Source: Candidatus Melainabacteria bacterium (lineage in GTDB: Bacteria; Cyanobacteriota; Vampirovibrionia; Obscuribacterales; Obscuribacteraceae). Taken from it: a DNA stretch of 13,228 bases. The position numbers and the translations under genes were made by a program. Below, one piece after another: positions 7,705 through 13,228 of this stretch (its first letter is position 1; each line of letters starts with the position of its first letter). The DNA lies in assembly GCA_014380105.1 (NCBI GenBank), contig JACMKL010000681.1:1-13228 (forward strand). Direction: 5' to 3'. The notes below the pieces were generated by a model. It searched no databases. It was not told where the DNA came from and worked only from the letters and a program-made list of their open reading frames with translations.

Positions 7705-10329
7705 CTAGTCTCGCTCAGCAAGTGCGCCACTACCGGCAGCGGCAGCCTCAAAGAGTGACAATTGCATCACTTCATCTATTGGTATGTTTCGGAATTTCGG
7801 TCCGTCAAGAATTTTACTCGCTCCACTGCGTCTTTCCATCTGTTGCATCAAATATTGGGCTCGAGAAATAATCTCTTGCGGCAAACCAGCCATCTTCGCA
7901 ACCTGGATACCGAAGCTGCGGCTGGCTCCTCCAGGCACAACCGACCGGATAAATTCGACATTTCCGTCTGTTTCTTTCACCAGCACCTGATAATTAGAGA
8001 TTTGAGGCAGATAACTGGCCAGTCCATTTAGTTCGTGATAGTGAGTGGCAAATATTGTGCGTGCTCTCACTTCTTTAGCCAGATACTCAGCAACAGACCA
8101 GGCGATAGAAACACCGTCATATGTGCTCGTGCCGCGTCCAACTTCATCAAGAAGAATGAGTGAACGGCTGGTCGCAGACAGGCAGCATTGAGTTGTTTCA
8201 CTCATCTCGACAAGGAAAGTGGACTGCCCTTGAGACAAGTCGTCGGCAGCTCCGATGCGTGTAAAAATGCGATCCACGATGCCTACGGTGGCACGATCGG
8301 CAGGAACGAACGAACCCATTTGGGCAAGAATCACTATATGTGCGGCTTGACGAAGCAAGCTCGATTTCCCGGACATGTTTGGTCCGGTCAAAATGATCAT
8401 CTGATGATCGTCGCAATCGCCGTTCAAATTTGCATCATTAGCAACATAACGACCTTTCGGCAAAATGCGCTCGAGGACAGGATGACGACCTTTTTCAATT
8501 GAAAGAGTGAGAGTTTCATCGACTTCAGGTCGCACATAACGCCCTTCAATAGCCACTTTAGCTAGTGAAAGAAGAGCATCAAGCGAAGCTAAATTGCTCG
8601 CTACCGATAATAAGTCTTGTCCTGCACCACTAAGCTTTTGCCTTAACTGCGTGTACAACTTATATTCAACATCCGACTGTCCTTTTTCAGCGTTGAGGAT
8701 TTTAGCCTCATGCTCTTTTAAGTCTGGGGTAATGAAACGCTCAGCATTTGCGAGCGTTTGCTTGCGAATATAATCAGCAGGGACGAGGTTTTTCTGCGAA
8801 TTGGTTACTTCGATATAATAACCGAATGTACGATTAAAATTGACCTTGAGACTACGAATGCCAGTGCGCTCTTGCTCCTGCTTTTGCAGATCCTCGATCC
8901 ACTGTTTGCCACCACCGAGTAGCTGCCGAATTTCGTCAAGCTCAGGGTCGAAGCCTTCTTTAAAAATGCCACCCTCAGTCAATTCGCGTGGTGGATCTTC
9001 GCAAATAGCTCGCGAAATTTCTGTCTTCAAAGTGTCCAGACTGAGAGGCAAATTCGACAGCGCGCGCAGTGATTCGCTCTTCAATCCTGTCACAGCCTTG
9101 GCTAATGCAGGTAGTTGGGCCAGACTGTTTTCAATTGCAGCTAGTTCTTTCGGATTAATTGTGCCGGAAGTAAGTTTTACAGATAAGCGCTCCAGATCTG
9201 AAAGTGATGCCAGGCAGGTCTTCAATGTTTCACGCACTTGATGCTGTGCAATTAATTCTTCAATGGCATCGTGACGCTTATTTATCTCTTGAACATCAAA
9301 CAATGGTCGCATCAACCATTTGCGGATCATGCGGCTGCCCATGCCTGTTTGAGTTTGATCAATAACCCAGAGTAGACTGCCCTGAAAACTATTGTCGCGA
9401 GAAGTTGCAGTCAACTCCAAATTGCGGCGAGTATTTTCGTCCATCGTCAAATAGCCATCAATGGCGTAAGTCGAAATGCCATTAAATTTCGGCATTTGAG
9501 CGCCGGTAGTTTTCTCAAGATACTCAAGAGCCGCACCAGCAGCCGAAACAGCGGCAGGCATTTTATGGCAGCCAAATCCTTCCAATGTGGTCACTTCGAA
9601 AAATTGACAAATTCTCCGCTGGGCGGGCTCAAATTGAAAGAACATAGCCGGACGTCCGGTAACATGATATTGGTCGATAATCGCTTGTGGCAAATCAATA
9701 ATTTCGCGCGGAACGACGTCACCTTGAGCCTTCACGGATCGCTTGGCGGCAAGAATTTCTTTGGGTTGAATTCTGCCAATTTCAATAGCAAGATTGCTTT
9801 CAGGCACTTGCGTGACGAAAAATTCTCCGCACGAAGCGTCTACGGCAGCCAATCCCCATGTATCACCAGTTCTCACACAAGAGAGCAAATAGTTGTTTTC
9901 ACGAACAGGTAGAAGATGCGATTCGAGCACCGTGCCTGGTGTCAGTATTCTTGACACGACGCGCTCCATCGGTCCTTTGACGTCGCCCGGCACGCCAACT
10001 TGTTCGCAGATACAAACCGAATAGCCTTTCTGAATTAAGCGCGACAGGTACGCGTCGACTGCTCGCACAGGAACACCCGCCATCGGCATACGTCCGCCTG
10101 GATAGTGCGACTCGGCTCGCCCCGTTAAAGTTATGTCCAGTTCTCTAGCAGCAACTTGAGCGTCAGTATCGAACATTTCATAGAAATCGCCGACCCTGAA
10201 GAAGACCAGGAATTCAGGATACTGAGACTTTATTTCCCAGTATTGCTTCATCATTGGGGAAAGCTCAGCGGTTTTAACTCCTTCTTCTGAAGAAGTTGAC
10301 GGTAGAGCTTCGATTTTCTCTTTTTTCAC
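7705..10329 (-). CDS. mutS: DNA mismatch repair protein MutS
   Basis: The 874-residue protein has the length and domain order of bacterial MutS (MutS1). The N-terminal mismatch-recognition domain carries F49-Y50-E51 in GDFYEMF, the Phe and Glu that insert at and contact the mispair. The connector, lever and clamp domains follow. The ATPase has Walker A GPNMSGKSS starting at 649, Walker B LILLDEVGRG (D728, E729) and the FATHYHEL motif from 760. Residues 856-860 are QLSLF, a textbook sliding-clamp (DnaN) binding peptide, 14 residues from the C-terminus. This is not MutS2, as there is no Smr domain. The start is GTG; an in-frame ATG pair at residues 26-27, just before KQYWEIK, is a possible later start, though N-terminal extensions of this size are common. 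The ribosome binding site is weak. mutL is not in the window. The gene leads an apparent operon with the exported TPR gene. Confidence 0.98.
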   Translation of the reverse strand: MKKEKIEALPSTSSEEGVKTAELSPMMKQYWEIKSQYPEFLVFFRVGDFYEMFDTDAQVAARELDITLTGRAESHYPGGRMPMAGVPVRAVDAYLSRLIQKGYSVCICEQVGVPGDVKGPMERVVSRILTPGTVLESHLLPVRENNYLLSCVRTGDTWGLAAVDASCGEFFVTQVPESNLAIEIGRIQPKEILAAKRSVKAQGDVVPREIIDLPQAIIDQYHVTGRPAMFFQFEPAQRRICQFFEVTTLEGFGCHKMPAAVSAAGAALEYLEKTTGAQMPKFNGISTYAIDGYLTMDENTRRNLELTATSRDNSFQGSLLWVIDQTQTGMGSRMIRKWLMRPLFDVQEINKRHDAIEELIAQHQVRETLKTCLASLSDLERLSVKLTSGTINPKELAAIENSLAQLPALAKAVTGLKSESLRALSNLPLSLDTLKTEISRAICEDPPRELTEGGIFKEGFDPELDEIRQLLGGGKQWIEDLQKQEQERTGIRSLKVNFNRTFGYYIEVTNSQKNLVPADYIRKQTLANAERFITPDLKEHEAKILNAEKGQSDVEYKLYTQLRQKLSGAGQDLLSVASNLASLDALLSLAKVAIEGRYVRPEVDETLTLSIEKGRHPVLERILPKGRYVANDANLNGDCDDHQMIILTGPNMSGKSSLLRQAAHIVILAQMGSFVPADRATVGIVDRIFTRIGAADDLSQGQSTFLVEMSETTQCCLSATSRSLILLDEVGRGTSTYDGVSIAWSVAEYLAKEVRARTIFATHYHELNGLASYLPQISNYQVLVKETDGNVEFIRSVVPGGASRSFGIQVAKMAGLPQEIISRAQYLMQQMERRSGASKILDGPKFRNIPIDEVMQLSLFEAAAAGSGALAERD

Positions 10330-10348
10330 TTTCTAGAAATACCTAAGG

Positions 10349-10381
10349 ATATGCTCAAAACAATTCGACACATATGCTCAA
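10349..10381. repeat. Direct repeat ATATGCTCAA, two copies, in the mutS upstream region
   Basis: ATATGCTCAA occurs exactly at 10349-10358 and 10372-10381, 23 bases start to start, about two helical turns. On the mutS strand this reads TTGAGCATAT twice, ending 20 bases before the GTG start. Two phased identical sites in a promoter region suggest a DNA-binding protein operator; no regulator can be named. Confidence 0.4.
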
Positions 10382-10455
10382 CAACGTAGTGGTGTCGGGT
10401 CAGACCAATCTTACATTCGCTTGCGTACTTCTGTTCGCATTAGAGGATGAGCTTC

Positions 10456-10464
10456 TGGTAATAT
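10456..10464 (+). promoter_or_regulatory. Candidate extended -10 promoter element for the rightward cluster
   Basis: TGGTAATAT fits the extended -10 form TGnTAnnAT, with four of six bases of the -10 hexamer. No good -35 is seen at 16-18 bases upstream; TTCGCA lies 19 bases upstream. The predicted start of transcription would be near 10471, leaving a leader of about 80 bases before the ATG at 10554. Confidence 0.3.
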
Positions 10465-10553
10465 GAAAAACTCAGGACCGGGCGCGTGCTCACGAGCTGT
10501 ACAACCGGCGAAAAAATTTTAAAGCCCAATCAAGGCGGGGATCAGTCCAACTT

Positions 10554-11270
10554 ATGACAGTAATTAAGCAAAACACCAAACAGTCCGGATTTAGCGGAAT
10601 TTCGAGCCTGGTCGCATACGCGACGGCAATTTCCCTCTCCTTGACTATCGCAGGATTTTCGACAGCACCTTCGATGGCTGCGCCAAAAGCCGGCACGAAG
10701 AAAGAAGCTGCACCCGCAAAGGACTCAAAAGATTCAAAAGATTCCAAAGATTCTAAAGACAAGCCTGGCGCTGATGCAAAGACTAAAGACGACAAGAAAG
10801 CTGAAGCGCCTGCCACCCCAGAGCCACCACTTGAAAATGTCATTGCGGTCACTACTCAACAACTAGTTGATAAGCCGAACGAATATTTGAAGAAAAACAT
10901 CAAATTCTCAGCAAATTTCCATGCATTCTCCAGCCTGGCACTTGACTACAAGCCAGCTCTCCGCCCAGCAAAAAGCTATCTTTCATTTTTGGTTCTAAGA
11001 CCAAACAGCAAAGTGCCGTTTTCAGAAATCAAATTGGCAATGCCAATTCCGAAAGACAAAGACCCTAAAAACACCCTGCTTCAAAACTTGAAGGAAGGCG
11101 ACACTGTCGAAGTGTCTGGCACTGTTTTCGCTGCAGCACTGGATGAGCCTTGGATTGACGTAAAGCAACTCGTCAAAACCGCCAGCGCACCTGACAAAAA
11201 CAAAGACAAAGATAAGACCGCTGAAAAGAAAGACGATAAAAAAGACGACAAGAAAGACGAAACCAAATAA
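10554..11270 (+). CDS. Exported protein with charged low-complexity ends and a possible OB-fold core
   Basis: I do not recognise this 238-residue protein as a named family. It starts with a signal peptide (YATAISLSLTIAGF core, likely cut after SMA at 42). Residues 45-92 are Lys/Ala/Asp/Pro-rich and include four Lys-Asp-Ser units (56-68). The folded core, about 95-210, alternates predicted strands: VTTQQLVDKPNEYLKKNIKF, then YLSFLVLRP, then LKEGDTVEVSGTVF and PWIDVKQLV. The 'GDTVEVSGTVF...IDVKQLV' pattern resembles OB-fold proteins of the tRNA_anti-like kind, but this is inference from shape. Residues 213-238 form an extreme Lys/Asp/Glu tail. There is no lipobox. The ribosome binding site is weak (AAGGCGGGG, 13 bases or more from the ATG). 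The roadblock gene follows after 56 bases. It is probably periplasmic or wall-associated. Confidence 0.8.
   Translation: MTVIKQNTKQSGFSGISSLVAYATAISLSLTIAGFSTAPSMAAPKAGTKKEAAPAKDSKDSKDSKDSKDKPGADAKTKDDKKAEAPATPEPPLENVIAVTTQQLVDKPNEYLKKNIKFSANFHAFSSLALDYKPALRPAKSYLSFLVLRPNSKVPFSEIKLAMPIPKDKDPKNTLLQNLKEGDTVEVSGTVFAAALDEPWIDVKQLVKTASAPDKNKDKDKTAEKKDDKKDDKKDETK
10722..10757 (+). repeat. Four 9-base tandem units encoding Asp-Ser-Lys
   Basis: Four in-frame units of the form GA[C/T]-TC[A/C/T]-AAA lie end to end, giving (Asp-Ser-Lys)x4 followed by another Asp. Third-position differences between units (TCA, TCA, TCC, TCT) show the array is not a very recent slippage product and suggest the peptide repeat itself is kept. 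Confidence 0.75.
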
Positions 11271-11326
11271 ATAACTGACTGACTGAAGCGTTATTTGCGT
11301 CCGAGAACACGAGGAGAATCGAGAAA

Positions 11327-11695
11327 ATGGCCGACAACGCACAATTGATGGCACTACTCAATACTTTAAACGGAAAGCATGGCATCCTGGGTTGCTTGCT
11401 GATTTCTCGCGATGGTCAGGTAATTGCCACATCACTTCCGCAAGAAGTTGATGTAGCGATGATTGGTGCACTTTCTGCCACTTTGTTTTCAAACAACGAT
11501 GTCTCTATTCAACGCATGAATCGAGGCAATCTCATGCAAATGACATTGCTCACCGATCAAGGTATTTTGCACTTTTACGAAGTTGCGAACCACTTCCTCG
11601 TTGTTTTGACTGCAAAGAATCAGAAAATCAACCTGGAAGGTCTAATTCGTTCGGTCGAAGAGCAAGGCAAATCGCTTGCTCAGATAATCGGCTAA
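11327..11695 (+). CDS. Roadblock/LC7 domain protein
   Basis: The 122-residue protein is a single roadblock/LC7 domain. It shows an N-terminal helix (MALLNTLN), then ILGCLLISRDGQVIATSL, where the family's 'v.sxDG.viA' strand-turn-strand is clear. A middle helix (VAMIGALSATLFSNN), the ILHFYEV and FLVVLTAK strands and a C-terminal helix (LEGLIRSVEEQGKSLAQII) follow. Bacterial members such as MglB act as regulators of small Ras-like GTPases (MglA) in polarity and motility, or as dimeric scaffolds. No GTPase gene is in the window, so the partner is unknown. It is cytoplasmic, with no signal peptide. A GAGGAG ribosome binding site lies 10 bases before the ATG. It sits between two genes for exported proteins with 56- and 65-base gaps and is probably co-transcribed with them. 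Confidence 0.9.
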   Translation: MADNAQLMALLNTLNGKHGILGCLLISRDGQVIATSLPQEVDVAMIGALSATLFSNNDVSIQRMNRGNLMQMTLLTDQGILHFYEVANHFLVVLTAKNQKINLEGLIRSVEEQGKSLAQIIG

Positions 11696-11760
11696 ACGCT
11701 AACTTTCCGTTATCGTCAAAGACTAGTTGATGCACCAGAGCGCTCACAGTGAGGAGTGTA

Positions 11761-13228
11761 ATGCGTCTTTCGAAAATGAAGCCTGCTGTAGTTGCGGCGT
11801 TTTTCACGCTGAATACCTGCTTGCCTGTCATGGCGGCCAGATTCGTTGACGTTCCAGGCAACTGGGCAGAAAAGTACATCAACGAATTGTCCGACAAAGG
11901 CGTGATTCCGGCCGAGAAAGACGGCAAGTTCAAGCCGAAAGAACCAGTCACGCGCGCAGTTCTGTCAATGTGGATGGTGCGGGCGCTCGGGATTGAAAAT
12001 CAGCCTGTTTCACAAAAGCCGAGTTTTCCTGACGTCAAAACAACCGATCCATTTTATAAATATGTAGAAATCATCCGTCAAAACAATTACATTGCTGGCT
12101 TTGCTGACGGATTCAGACCAAATCAATTCATTCAACAAGGTGAAGTGATTGCAATCGTTTCGCGCGCACTTGGAACAGCGGCGCCGAGTGAAAGCGAAAT
12201 TGCAAAAATCCTCGCACGCTACCAAGATGGCAGCAAAGTTCCACAATGGGCGCGTGAAGGCGTAGCTCAAGCGGCTCAGAACGGCTTACTTGACGATGAT
12301 GAAAAACCAAATCTAGTCGATGCAACCACTATAGGTACACGCGCTGGAGCCGCCGCTTTAATTTCAAAACTAAAACAATATCTAGCTCGCAAAGATATTG
12401 AAGATACGACAAAGACCGCTGTTCAGCCTCCAAGCAGTGGGTATGGCGCAACTAATGTCGCACCGAATGCGCCACCACCGCAAAATCAGTATGGACAACA
12501 AGGCAATCAATCCTTTCAAGGGCGGGTCAGCGAGCAAGGTTATGCGCCGCCCCCACAAATGCCTCCGCAAAATAATGGACAGCCGGGCTATCCTCAAATG
12601 CAGCAAACGCAAATTCCGCCTAACAATCAATACGCCGGTGCAGCAATGGCACCACAAGGCTATCCGCCGCCGATGCAGCAACAATATCCACAACCAGGAC
12701 AATTTCAGCAAGCAGCCGGAAATCCATATTTGGCCGGGCGAATTTCGGTAGTTGAAGCGGGCACAAAAATTCAAGCCAATTTGAAAAACACTTTGGATTC
12801 TGGCTCAACCCAACCGGGAGAACCTGTTGAAGCAACGCTCGGATCGCCATTGTTTGCCAACGGAGTAGAAGTAATACCTGCTGGAAGTAAGCTGATCGGA
12901 CAAGTCACTAATGTAGTTTCGGCTAAACGATTTAAATTCGGCGCCAATGGAAAAATTGACATTCGCTTCACCCAGGTAGAAACTCCGGACGGACGAAAAA
13001 TTCCTCTTTCTGCATCAGTCGATGATACACATCTGAGATTGACTGGTGGCACGACTGCTGGACGTGTTGGCAAAGGTCTAATCACAACCGGAGTTGGAGC
13101 CGCTGGCGGAGCGGCACTGGGCACAGCCCTCGGTGCCATCGTTGGCGCGACCGGTCGTGGACAGGTTGGACGATCAACAGGCATGGGCGCAGCCTTCGGC
13201 ACCGCACTCGGTGGTGGCGTCGGAGCAG
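11761..13228 (+). CDS. Exported SLH-domain protein with VirB10/TrbI-like domain and glycine zipper (3' end cut by window edge)
   Basis: Translation is open for 489 codons from ATG 11761, which has a GAGGAG ribosome binding site 4 bases upstream, to the right edge. Residues 1-25 are a signal peptide (VVAAFFTLNTCLPVMA). Three SLH repeats follow at about 28-79 (RFVDVPGNWAEKYINEL), 89-138 (FPDVKTTDPFYKYVEII) and 154-204 (YQDGSKVPQWAREGV); these normally anchor proteins to peptidoglycan-linked polymer. Residues about 222-325 are a Pro/Gln/Asn/Gly/Tyr-rich disordered linker. Residues 327-425 resemble the beta-rich TrbI/VirB10 C-terminal domain: EAGTKIQANLKNTLDSG, VEVIPAGSKLIGQV and ETPDGRKIPLSASV. 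From 434 to 489 Gly recurs about every four residues (GVGAAGGAALGTALGAIVGA), a glycine zipper typical of membrane-inserted oligomers. The likely role is a wall-anchored envelope protein that may insert in the outer membrane. The VirB10 likeness is moderate, and no other type IV secretion gene is seen here. Confidence 0.85.
   Translation, partial: MRLSKMKPAVVAAFFTLNTCLPVMAARFVDVPGNWAEKYINELSDKGVIPAEKDGKFKPKEPVTRAVLSMWMVRALGIENQPVSQKPSFPDVKTTDPFYKYVEIIRQNNYIAGFADGFRPNQFIQQGEVIAIVSRALGTAAPSESEIAKILARYQDGSKVPQWAREGVAQAAQNGLLDDDEKPNLVDATTIGTRAGAAALISKLKQYLARKDIEDTTKTAVQPPSSGYGATNVAPNAPPPQNQYGQQGNQSFQGRVSEQGYAPPPQMPPQNNGQPGYPQMQQTQIPPNNQYAGAAMAPQGYPPPMQQQYPQPGQFQQAAGNPYLAGRISVVEAGTKIQANLKNTLDSGSTQPGEPVEATLGSPLFANGVEVIPAGSKLIGQVTNVVSAKRFKFGANGKIDIRFTQVETPDGRKIPLSASVDDTHLRLTGGTTAGRVGKGLITTGVGAAGGAALGTALGAIVGATGRGQVGRSTGMGAAFGTALGGGVGA

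Larger units (their letters stand above)
10330..10553. other. Divergent intergenic region between mutS and the exported OB-like gene
   Basis: This 224-base gap must hold promoters for the leftward mutS operon and the rightward three-gene cluster. It contains a 10-base direct repeat near mutS (10349-10381) and a possible extended -10 element (10456-10464). No small ORF with a good ribosome binding site, no tRNA and no clear terminator was seen. The rightward leader is about 80-90 bases long if that -10 is real and includes a GC-rich stretch around 10475-10510. Confidence 0.6.

Noticed and set aside
9496..9912. 138-residue plus-strand frame inside mutS, and another at 8840-9241
   Set aside because: They are shadows of the long mutS frame on the other strand, with no recognisable motif.
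11743..11753. Small hairpin CTCA-CAG-TGAG overlapping the ribosome binding site of the SLH gene
   Set aside because: Only four base pairs with a three-base loop; too weak to claim as a regulator.
12382..12774. Open frames on both strands over the Pro/Gln-rich linker
   Set aside because: The low-complexity linker lacks stops in several frames. The real frame is fixed by the SLH repeats upstream and the beta domain downstream.
12771..13202. 143-residue minus-strand frame rich in Pro and Ala
   Set aside because: This is the antisense reading of Gly/Ala-rich zipper codons in the SLH protein. Its composition comes from that bias.
11761..13228. Type IV secretion component VirB10 as the gene name
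   Set aside because: The likeness covers only the beta domain. The SLH repeats, the linker and the lack of any other vir/trb gene argue against naming it virB10.

Overview
The window looks like a moderate-GC (high forties per cent by eye) bacterial chromosome segment. It carries nine protein genes packed with short gaps. No RNA gene, insertion sequence, CRISPR array, prophage gene or origin was seen, and no gene-free stretch exceeds 300 bases; the longest gap is 224 bases between the divergent genes at 10329 and 10554. The mix is SLH-domain envelope protein, kinesin-light-chain-type TPR array, roadblock/LC7 protein, TspO, class I photolyase and exported proteins with Lys/Asp-rich stalks. This fits a didermic, environmental lineage near the Cyanobacteria, possibly non-photosynthetic Melainabacteria/Vampirovibrionia such as Obscuribacterales. 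That placement is inference from gene content, not from a marker gene.

Left block (1-5067). A leftward two-domain SRPBCC + TIGR01777 epimerase-like gene runs off the left edge. Divergent from it, a 42-residue-repeat TPR gene and a class I DNA photolyase gene form a tight pair, with the photolyase ribosome binding site overlapping the TPR stop codon. Leftward tspO abuts the photolyase tail to tail with no base between the stop codons. Photolyase, this SDR type and TspO recur together in light-response neighbourhoods of other bacteria, so this may be a light/UV or tetrapyrrole-linked cluster.

Middle block (5158-10329, leftward). mutS is followed after 15 bases by a gene for a large exported TPR protein, probably one operon. 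MutS has the mismatch-reading F-Y-E motif, Walker A and B, and a C-terminal QLSLF sliding-clamp motif. The 90-base gap between the TPR gene and tspO holds three short complementary segments that could form alternative hairpins.

Right block (10554 to the right edge, rightward). Three genes with 56- and 65-base gaps encode a small exported protein with charged low-complexity ends around a possible OB-like core, a roadblock/LC7 protein, and an exported protein with three SLH repeats, a Pro/Gln-rich linker, a VirB10/TrbI-like beta domain and a long glycine zipper (cut by the right edge). This looks like an undescribed cell-envelope module and is the best candidate in the window for a new system.

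The two edge genes lack a start or stop within the window and were found by direct translation of the ends.
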